DNA of 64,000 nucleotides from Bacillota bacterium. GTDB taxonomy: Bacteria; Bacillota; Clostridia; Christensenellales; Aristaeellaceae. Where the stretch lies: assembly GCA_023425025.1 (NCBI GenBank), contig JAFADG010000044.1:243894-307893 (forward strand), in the 5' to 3' direction. This document shows positions 58,457-64,000 of this stretch, piece after piece. The position numbers were made by a program, and so were the translations under genes. Positions within the stretch are counted from its first letter, which is position 1. Every line of letters starts with the position of its first letter. The notes under the pieces are model-generated. The model was given only the letters and a program-made list of their open reading frames with translations. It searched no databases and was not told the DNA's origin.

Positions 58457-58888
58457 ATGGCCGGGATTTTGTTCAGCATTCTGGCGGGCGCCGCCATGAG
58501 CTTTCAGGGAGTCATCAACACCAGGCTGGGCGATAAGATCGGCCTGTATGAATCCAACACCTATGTGCAGGGAACCGCCTTTTTGCTTTCCCTGATCGTT
58601 ATGTGGATCTTTGGCAAGGGGCAGCTTAACGGGCTTTTAAAAATGCCCTGGTATTACTGGACGGGCGGCGTGCTGGGGCTGGCAATCACCCTGACGGTGA
58701 TGCTCGGCATACAGAATCTGACCCCGACCATCGCCATCTCCACCATACTCATCGCCCAGCTGCTGGCCGCCGCAATGATCGACGCCTTTGGCATTCTGGG
58801 CACGGAAAAGGTGCCCTTCACCTGGAACAAATACGTGGGCATGGCGCTGCTTGTCGGCGGCGTTCTGTTGTTCAAGTGGAAGAATTAA
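58457..58888 (+). CDS. DMT-type transporter, YdcZ (DUF606) family, half-size
   Basis: 143 residues from the ATG at 58457 with AGGAGGGG before it. Four or five membrane helices; GAAMSFQGVINTRLGDKIGL at the start and the repeating glycine-rich pattern GILAG ... LVGGVLLF are those of the YdcZ family, the half-size cousins of the EamA/DMT transporters. They often work as pairs, but no partner gene is next to it. The substrate is unknown. It lies after the alarmone synthetase by 65 bp. Confidence 0.85.
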   Translation: MAGILFSILAGAAMSFQGVINTRLGDKIGLYESNTYVQGTAFLLSLIVMWIFGKGQLNGLLKMPWYYWTGGVLGLAITLTVMLGIQNLTPTIAISTILIAQLLAAAMIDAFGILGTEKVPFTWNKYVGMALLVGGVLLFKWKN

Positions 58889-58904
58889 GCCGGTTGCCTT
58901 TGCA

Positions 58905-59477
58905 TCAGGTGTTGGCGAGCCTCAGGTTTTGTTTCGCAAACCGCGCAAATTCTTCTTCTTTCATCGTCCGCCTCAGGATGGATTGAAGCGCATTTGCCGG
59001 ATCATCGGGCAGATCAGGCGCTTTCACATGCCTTTCCCAGGTATCCGCCAGGCAATATTCAAAGGCGGTCCAATTGGGGTTGATGACCCGCCCGCTTTTG
59101 AGCGCCGTGATTTTCATATGCGCAAGCAATGCTTGCAGCGCCTTTGTAAACCGCCAGTCCTCCATCAGCGCGGTTTTCTTCAACGTTTCCGCGCTGGCCG
59201 GCTCAATCATGGCCAATATATCCAGCAGCCGTTTGCAGTCGTCATCCAGCTGCACATCCCTGCTCAAAGCCTTTTGCAAAAAATATACATCCAAAGACAA
59301 ATATACGCTTCTTCCCCGGTATGCCTTGCAATAAAACAAACCCTGCTCGTCTATCAGCTGCGTCAAATCCTGCCATGTGCACCCGATGTCCGACAAACAA
59401 GGCAGGTATGGGTTGATGTTGCAGCATAAAATTCCGGCAAAGGCAAGATAATCCCGCAGCAGCTCTGTTCCGCTCAT
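58905..59477 (-). CDS. Uncharacterised protein with winged-helix-like segments
   Basis: 190 residues from the ATG at 59477 with GGGGGG before it. The sequence SDIGCTWQDLTQLIDEQGLF, then YCKAYRGRSVYLSLDVYFLQ, and later LLDILAMIEPASAETLKKTA suggests two small winged helices, as in DNA-binding or DNA-glycosylase-related proteins of Bacillota. Cys residues at 18-19 and 32 are not paired in a metal-site pattern. No catalytic motif is visible, so no function is given. It converges with the YdcZ gene. Confidence 0.6.
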   Translation of the reverse strand: MSGTELLRDYLAFAGILCCNINPYLPCLSDIGCTWQDLTQLIDEQGLFYCKAYRGRSVYLSLDVYFLQKALSRDVQLDDDCKRLLDILAMIEPASAETLKKTALMEDWRFTKALQALLAHMKITALKSGRVINPNWTAFEYCLADTWERHVKAPDLPDDPANALQSILRRTMKEEEFARFAKQNLRLANT

Positions 59478-59579
59478 GGCAATCCCCCCCATTTTTCGTA
59501 CGCAATGCCAGCATACACAACAAAGCGGGCATGGTCAACCTGTTCTGATCAAATACACACTTCCAGTAGAAAAGCCGCC

Positions 59580-59608
59580 TTGCCAGATATGGGACAATCT
59601 GCTATAGT
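59580..59608 (+). promoter_or_regulatory. SigA promoter of the Eis-like gene
   Basis: TTGCCA (59580-59585), 17 bases, TATAGT (59603-59608), 30 bases upstream of the first ATG. Confidence 0.7.
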
Positions 59609-59638
59609 TAAAACAGCCATATCCCATACGAAGGATGG

Positions 59639-60901
59639 ATGATGATGAACGTACGGAAAATCTACGAATCAGAACTGCTGGAAGCCCACCGCATCTCCGC
59701 CCTGAGCTTTCACTGGCCGCTGGATGACAAAGGCAAAACACCGGAGGAATACGGAAAATCAACCAGAGCGAATCCCTCTTCCAAAGGCGACTCCGCCGCC
59801 ACCGATGTTTGGGGCGCTTTCACCGACGAGGGCACCATGATGGCCTGCCTGTGCGTGATCCCCTATCAGGTGGCGTTTGACGGCCATACGGTGCCCATGG
59901 GCGGCATCGGCGGCGTATGCACGTATCCTGAGCACAGGCGCAAGGGTGCGGTAAAGGGCATGTTTCTGAAGTTCCTGGACGAGCTTTATGAAAAGAAAGC
60001 GCCGTTTTCCTATTTGTATCCTTTCAGCGAGCAATTCTACGGCAGCTTCGGCTACCACCGGTCCTGCACAAGCGTTTTTTGGGAGTTTGACTTGAAGGCC
60101 ATCCCCGGCGCTCCCATTCCCGGCACCTTTCACCTGTACCGCCCCGGCGCGGCTATGGATGACTTCAAGGCCGCCTACCAGGCTTTTGCGCACCAATGGA
60201 ACATGATGGTGTCAAGGGAGGAGCTGGACTGGACCACCGTGAAAAACGCGGATCCCTTCAAGGGGGAAGTCCACGCCTTCCTGTACAAGGATCCAACCGG
60301 CAAGCCTGCCGGCTATCTGGTGTTTGAAAAGCGGACGGGCGAGCATGGCCGCAGGATTTTGGGCGGCAAGGAAATCGCCTTTGACAGCTTTGAAACCTTG
60401 AAGGCGATCATGGCTTTTGCAAAAACTTTTGCCGCGGATTATGAAGCCATATCCTTTAATGCGCCGGCCACCTTGAACCTTGGCTACTTCTGCGCCGACT
60501 TCCCCCAGTCGCAGACCAGCCGCCGCGTATACATAAACGGCATGGCCCGGGCCGTCCACGTTCAGGAGGTATTGAAGCTGGCCAGGTATCAGGGCAGCGG
60601 CAGCTTATCTCTTTACATGCATGATGCTTCCCTTCCCAAGAACAACGGCCTGTATCATGTGCGCTTTGAAGAGGATAAGGCAGTGGAAATAGGCTTTTCT
60701 CCCCTGCCGGTATCCCCCTTTGGACAGACAGGGCAAACTGTTGATGTTGAGATGACCGTCAACGTGTTTTCCTCCGCCATTTTGGGCAACTATCATTTGG
60801 CGGACTTTGAGTACATGGACGGCGTAAAAATCAATACCAACCGGGAATCAGCCGGCCGCGTATTCTACGCAAAGCCCTGCTGGATCAATAATTTCTTCTA
60901 A
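59639..60901 (+). CDS. Eis-family N-acetyltransferase (GNAT)
   Basis: 420 residues, standard for Eis. The first GNAT domain has the acetyl-CoA loop VCTYPEHRRKGAVKGM (about residues 96-111) and SYLYPFSEQFYGSFGYHRSC, a strong family mark. A second GNAT-like domain and a C-terminal sterol-carrier-like domain (VSPFGQTGQTVDVEMTVNVF) follow. Eis proteins acetylate amines, including aminoglycosides in some species; here the substrate is unknown. Three ATGs in a row open the gene; the true start may be the second or third. A terminator follows. Confidence 0.92.
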   Translation: MMMNVRKIYESELLEAHRISALSFHWPLDDKGKTPEEYGKSTRANPSSKGDSAATDVWGAFTDEGTMMACLCVIPYQVAFDGHTVPMGGIGGVCTYPEHRRKGAVKGMFLKFLDELYEKKAPFSYLYPFSEQFYGSFGYHRSCTSVFWEFDLKAIPGAPIPGTFHLYRPGAAMDDFKAAYQAFAHQWNMMVSREELDWTTVKNADPFKGEVHAFLYKDPTGKPAGYLVFEKRTGEHGRRILGGKEIAFDSFETLKAIMAFAKTFAADYEAISFNAPATLNLGYFCADFPQSQTSRRVYINGMARAVHVQEVLKLARYQGSGSLSLYMHDASLPKNNGLYHVRFEEDKAVEIGFSPLPVSPFGQTGQTVDVEMTVNVFSSAILGNYHLADFEYMDGVKINTNRESAGRVFYAKPCWINNFF

Positions 60902-60918
60902 ACAGATCATTTTTTCCG

Positions 60919-60949
60919 GGAGCGCGTCTTTTGATGCGCTCCTTTTTTC
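60919..60949 (+). terminator. Rho-independent terminator of the Eis-like gene
   Basis: GGAGCGC and GCGCTCC stem with a 10-base loop followed by TTTTTT. Confidence 0.88.
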
Positions 60950-60958
60950 TTTGTCGAA
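60950..60958 (+). promoter_or_regulatory. Spo0A box upstream of the spoIIA operon
   Basis: TTTGTCGAA, a perfect 0A box, lies 98 bases before the spoIIAA start. In Bacillus subtilis the spoIIA promoter is transcribed by SigH RNA polymerase and activated by Spo0A-P at such boxes. I could not find a convincing SigH promoter downstream. Confidence 0.6.
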
Positions 60959-61055
60959 CGATTATTACGTTTCCTGCATAAACACTTATTTTTCGAGGAA
61001 GGATAGTGACTGCACACAGGCTAATACTGCTAACAGCAAATGAGGGGGGACAAGC

Positions 61056-61382
61056 ATGCTCAACCACGCCAAGCAACGGGACAAACTCACAGTGGCCCTA
61101 AATGGCGAACTGGACCACTGCAGCGCCATGAACATTCGCCGCGAGCTGGACGAACTGATATCCGATCCCGCGGTTCGCCATTTGATGCTGGATATGACGA
61201 ACCTGAAATTTATGGACTCATCAGGCATAGGCGTTATTTTGGGCCGGTACCGCATCCTGGCCGCCAGGGGCGGCAGCGTTTGGGTCAGGAACATGAACCC
61301 GCAGATCAACCGCATTTTTCATCTTTCCGGCATGGGGCAAATCATTCATATAGCCAAGCAGGAACAGGAGGCGCAGCGATGA
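61056..61382 (+). CDS. spoIIAA: SpoIIAA, anti-sigma F factor antagonist
   Basis: 108 residues. The STAS fold has the phosphorylated Ser in KFMDSSGIGVILGRY (about residue 56), the hallmark of SpoIIAA. In its dephosphorylated form it binds SpoIIAB and frees SigF in the forespore. GGGGGG precedes ATG. It overlaps spoIIAB by 4 bp as ATGA. Confidence 0.95.
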   Translation: MLNHAKQRDKLTVALNGELDHCSAMNIRRELDELISDPAVRHLMLDMTNLKFMDSSGIGVILGRYRILAARGGSVWVRNMNPQINRIFHLSGMGQIIHIAKQEQEAQR

Positions 61383-61819
61383 ACGGCAGAAATCATATGC
61401 AGCTATCTTTCTTGGGATGCCCCGAAAACGAATCCTTCGCCAGGGTGGTGATCGCCGCCTTCGCCGTGCAGCTGAGCCCCACGGTTTCCGAGATCGCCGA
61501 TATCAAGACGGCTGTTTCAGAGGCAGTGACCAACGCCATCATCCACGGCTATGAGGGCACCCAGGGCATCGTCACCATGAGCGCCTCCTACACGCCCGGC
61601 GGCGTGCTGACGGTGGAAATAGCCGACAAGGGTAAGGGCATTTCCGATGTGATGCAGGCCATGCAGCCCTTTTACACCTCCCATCCGGAGCAGGAGCGTT
61701 CCGGCATGGGTTTTGCCGTGATGCAGACGTTTATGGATGATGTGGAGGTCACCTCCACCATAGGGCTTGGCACCATGGTTCGCATGCGCAAAACCATTGC
61801 CGCCGCCCGCCGCGACTGA
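61379..61819 (+). CDS. spoIIAB: SpoIIAB, anti-sigma F factor and kinase
   Basis: 146 residues from the ATG at 61379. The GHKL kinase motifs are N-box TAVSEAVTNAIIHGY, G1 VEIADKGKGI and G2 SGMGFAVMQTFMDD, with the expected start SFLGCPENESFARVVIAAFA. It binds SigF and holds it inactive, and phosphorylates SpoIIAA. The sigF gene starts 3 bp after its stop. Confidence 0.96.
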   Translation: MNGRNHMQLSFLGCPENESFARVVIAAFAVQLSPTVSEIADIKTAVSEAVTNAIIHGYEGTQGIVTMSASYTPGGVLTVEIADKGKGISDVMQAMQPFYTSHPEQERSGMGFAVMQTFMDDVEVTSTIGLGTMVRMRKTIAAARRD

Positions 61820-61822
61820 CAA

Positions 61823-62554
61823 ATGGAAGTCCAGGAACAACAACTGGATAGCATGGAACTGATCGCCCGCGCCCAGCAGGATGACAAGCAGGCGCTGGAG
61901 GAGATGACACGCCGCAACCTGCCCCTGGTGCGGTGCGTTTTAAAGCGCTTTTCCGCCTGGGGCAGGGATTCGGAGGAGCTGTACCAGCAGGGCTGCATGG
62001 GCCTTGTCAAGGCCATCCAGCGCTTTGACCTGACGGCCGGCGTGCAGTTTTCCACCTATGCGGTGCCCATGATCTTGGGCGAATTGCACCGCTACCTTCG
62101 CGACGACAGCCCGGTCCATGTGGCCAGAACCGACAGGGAACGGGCCGCAAAAGCGCGCAAGACCATACGCATTCTCCGCCAGGCGCTGCATCGGGAACCG
62201 ACCATCCCCGAAATCGCGGCCGCCATGCGTATGCCGGCCGCGGAGCTGGTGCTGCTTTTGGATACGGGCAAGCAGCCGGTGTCGCTGGACAGCTCCCCCA
62301 CCACCGATCAGCGTTTGTCCTGGGGGGAGATTCTGCGGGACCCGCGCAGCGAAGCCTGGATGGAACGCCTCTTTTTGCGGGACCTGATTTCCCGGCTGCC
62401 CAAAACGGAGCAGTGGCTTTTATACCTTAGGTACGCGGCGGAAAAGACACAGGCGGAGACGGCGGCGCTGCTCAACATGACCCAGGTGCAGATTTCCCGC
62501 CTGGAAGCAAGGGTCAGGGTCATGCTCAGGGAGCAGTGGAATGATACGGGCTGA
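61823..62554 (+). CDS. sigF: SigF, forespore sigma factor
   Basis: 243 residues. Region 2 (EELYQQGCMGLVKAIQRFDL, then VQFSTYAVPMILGELHRYLR) and region 4 (TEQWLLYLRYAAEKTQAETA, then ALLNMTQVQISRLEARVRVM) match SigF. It is the first compartment-specific sigma factor of sporulation, active in the forespore after SpoIIAB is released. There is no clear ribosome binding site before ATG, so translation may depend on coupling from spoIIAB. The gene is followed by a strong terminator. Confidence 0.96.
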   Translation: MEVQEQQLDSMELIARAQQDDKQALEEMTRRNLPLVRCVLKRFSAWGRDSEELYQQGCMGLVKAIQRFDLTAGVQFSTYAVPMILGELHRYLRDDSPVHVARTDRERAAKARKTIRILRQALHREPTIPEIAAAMRMPAAELVLLLDTGKQPVSLDSSPTTDQRLSWGEILRDPRSEAWMERLFLRDLISRLPKTEQWLLYLRYAAEKTQAETAALLNMTQVQISRLEARVRVMLREQWNDTG

Positions 62555-62568
62555 GGACGGCAAACAGC

Positions 62569-62608
62569 AAAACGGGCCGGAGAACGCAATGTTTCCGGCC
62601 CGTTTTAT
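62569..62608 (+). terminator. Terminator of the spoIIA operon
   Basis: AAAACGGGCCGGA and TCCGGCCCGTTTT form a 13-pair stem with flanking T bases. Confidence 0.92.
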
Positions 62609-62629
62609 ATTGGAGGAACAGCAAGCGCA

Positions 62630-62684
62630 CAGAACCTTCCCCTCGAGGGAAGCTGTCACCAAAGGTGACTGATGGGGTGCCGCC
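62630..62684. repeat. Palindromic intergenic repeat (copy 2)
   Basis: CTTCCCTCGAGGGAAG-type palindrome followed by GTCACCAAAGGTGAC, a second palindrome, and TGATGGGGTG. It belongs with the copies at 55580 and 63857 by shared core and layout. Confidence 0.6.
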
Positions 62685-63725
62685 CTATTTGACACAGTAG
62701 GGACACGGCAGCAAATTTTGAAACGGTCCCCCTGTCAACTGCGCCTTGTTTATGGCCTTCAGCGGAAAGTACTCGGAACTTACGGAAGGGCACTGCGCGT
62801 CCGTATGATAATACTTGCCGCCCCGGCTGTTATAATAAACGATACCGGTTGTTTCGGCAGGCGCTTGTATGCCTTGGCCCTCCGGCGTCCAGGATGTAAC
62901 GATCGGCTCCTTGTCAAACCCATCCCGGTATTCCTGCTTATAGATTTCTTCAATCGTACCGCCAGGCGATAAAACAATCGCCTGATACAGCAGCGCATAC
63001 TCGCCGTTTGCGTTGGCCTGCGGGTGATAAAAGCCAAGAATCCAGGCGCCTGTGGTACCTTCCGCCGTGGAGCGCCATTCAGGTAAAAACGATACGTTCA
63101 GCCGCAGTCCATACCACTGCTCCTGCGCCGCGGGAAAGCGCGCCGTAACGGCCGCCTGTGTAATGGATATTGCCTGGTCCAGCCGTATATCCCCTTCCCC
63201 CGGCAGGCCGGTCTGCGCATCCGGATCGCCGCTTGGACTTCGGCCGTATGCCAAAACAAAGGCTGCCTTGTCTTGATAGCTCCAAAATAGCCACGGCCCT
63301 TTTTCCTTGATCCAGGCTTCCCCCTGTTCCATGGCTGTTGCCCGGGCCTCGGCGTCTTTTCTGAATTCGGACAGCCGCGATGAAAAATCATCAGGCGCAG
63401 CGGCGAATAATGCGCCCGAGGGAGACGCAATCAAAACGGTGTACCAGATTTCAGGATTCTCGGTCAGCGTGAATACAATCTGCCACCGTCTTGGCATGGT
63501 CTCGCCGCCGGCCATAGCATAGGACGCATACAAGTCGGCTATGACCGTATAGTCCTGCAAGCCCTTTTCATCCACTCCGCTGGCGTTTAGAAACTGTTCT
63601 GTCGCGATGCGTACCGCCTGATCCTTTGGAAAATCCCCCGCCTCCGGCTGTATGGAGGTATCTGCCAGGGCTGATCCGCAAATCAGGAGCAAACACAAAA
63701 GAACGCAGAAGATTACTCTTTTCAT
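62685..63725 (-). CDS. Secreted protein with a C-terminal Cys/His motif, function unknown
   Basis: 346 residues. A signal peptide (VIFCVLLCLLLICGSALA) sends it out. Residues 30-290 hold two or three PepSY-like repeats of about 90 residues (PKDQAVRIATEQFLNASGVD, then LDQAISITQAAVTARFPAAQ), with aromatic-rich strands. The last 45 residues have GKYYHTDAQCPSV and LLPCPYCVK, a His-x4-Cys...Cys-x2-Cys pattern that looks like a metal site. No family with a known function is recognised. GAGAGG precedes ATG. Confidence 0.7.
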   Translation of the reverse strand: MKRVIFCVLLCLLLICGSALADTSIQPEAGDFPKDQAVRIATEQFLNASGVDEKGLQDYTVIADLYASYAMAGGETMPRRWQIVFTLTENPEIWYTVLIASPSGALFAAAPDDFSSRLSEFRKDAEARATAMEQGEAWIKEKGPWLFWSYQDKAAFVLAYGRSPSGDPDAQTGLPGEGDIRLDQAISITQAAVTARFPAAQEQWYGLRLNVSFLPEWRSTAEGTTGAWILGFYHPQANANGEYALLYQAIVLSPGGTIEEIYKQEYRDGFDKEPIVTSWTPEGQGIQAPAETTGIVYYNSRGGKYYHTDAQCPSVSSEYFPLKAINKAQLTGGPFQNLLPCPYCVK

Positions 63726-63856
63726 ATTCGGTACCTCTCATTTTCATTTTCATGCTATCATGTAAACGGTTCAGCCATGGAACAATATCCCATCCATATA
63801 GGTCCAGTACAATCTGTTACATATACTGCCCTGAAAACAAAATTGCGGCGGGCTTG

Positions 63857-63893
63857 CAGAGGCTTCCCCTTCCAGGGGAAGCTCAGACCACTG
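63857..63893. repeat. Palindromic intergenic repeat (copy 3)
   Basis: CAGAGGCTTCCCCTTCCAGG then GGAAGCTCAGACCACTGAC. The core CTTCCCC-TTCC-AGGGGAAG is an inverted repeat and the first 13 bases equal copy 1. Confidence 0.6.
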
Positions 63894-64000
63894 ACAAAGC
63901 CCTGCTATTTTTTAAGCAGCAGGGGTTTAGACGTTTATGAGGAAAGAATAAGCAAAAAAGGGGCGAAGGAAGAGGGCGATCCTCTTCATATTTTGGACAG

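Noticed and set aside
60959..61055. SigH promoter before spoIIAA
   Set aside because: AGGAAGG is present, but no GAAT-type -10 lies at the right spacing.
63930..64000. AAGAGG...CCTCTT hairpin near the right edge as a terminator
   Set aside because: The T-run on the minus strand is separated from the stem by about ten bases and no gene end is visible within the window.

Overview
The window looks like a chromosomal segment of a high-GC, flagellated, endospore-forming Bacillota, most likely a member of the Clostridia. The evidence is a Bacillus/Clostridium-type flagellar gene order, FliY instead of FliN, FlgM/SigD control, a complete spoIIAA-spoIIAB-sigF operon, strong GGAGG ribosome binding sites, and perfect Spo0A-type boxes. 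No tRNA, rRNA, CRISPR array, transposase or phage gene was seen. Genus cannot be told from the sequence alone.

Region 1 (1-20,500, minus strand) is one long flagellar/basal-body operon: flgB-flgC-fliE-fliF-fliG-fliH-fliI-fliJ-fliK-flgD-flgE-flbD-fliM-fliY-fliO-fliP-fliQ-fliR-flhB-flhA-sigD-two flgF/flgG-type rod genes-flgM-flgN (cut by the window edge). A vegetative promoter and a roughly 270-nt leader precede it. The leader ends in a clear c-di-GMP-I (GEMM-I) riboswitch, so the second messenger controls the flagellar operon at RNA level. A second, SigD-type promoter lies just before flgM. motA/motB and fliL are absent from their usual place after flbD, as are flhF/flhG from theirs after flhA. 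A probable SigD promoter with a Spo0A box in its spacer points the other way (20,504) towards an apparently non-coding 330-nt unit ending at a terminator.

Region 2 (21,000-46,300) is metabolic and accessory: a HAD phosphatase; a three-gene sugar/polyol operon (two xylose-isomerase-like TIM-barrel proteins around a Gfo/Idh/MocA dehydrogenase); two uncharacterised membrane proteins; a MocR-type regulator; a methionine ABC transporter metN-metI without metQ; a NagD-like phosphatase; a DUF1653 protein; a lipid kinase; a secreted NlpC/P60-like protein with a coiled-coil partner; a MATE exporter; a GH65 phosphorylase divergent from an AraC regulator; a four-gene operon (GH3, metallophosphoesterase, SDR, Gfo/Idh); an aldo/keto reductase; and an MFS exporter.

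Region 3 (46,300-64,000) is envelope, signalling and sporulation: an FtsH-type protease, a class A penicillin-binding protein, MurC, a remnant of a PfkB sugar kinase, a MacA/MacB-like ABC exporter, an operon of response regulator, sensor kinase and small alarmone synthetase, a half-size YdcZ-type transporter, an Eis-like acetyltransferase, the spoIIA operon under a Spo0A box, and a secreted Cys/His-tailed protein. Several degenerate palindromic intergenic repeats occur in this part.
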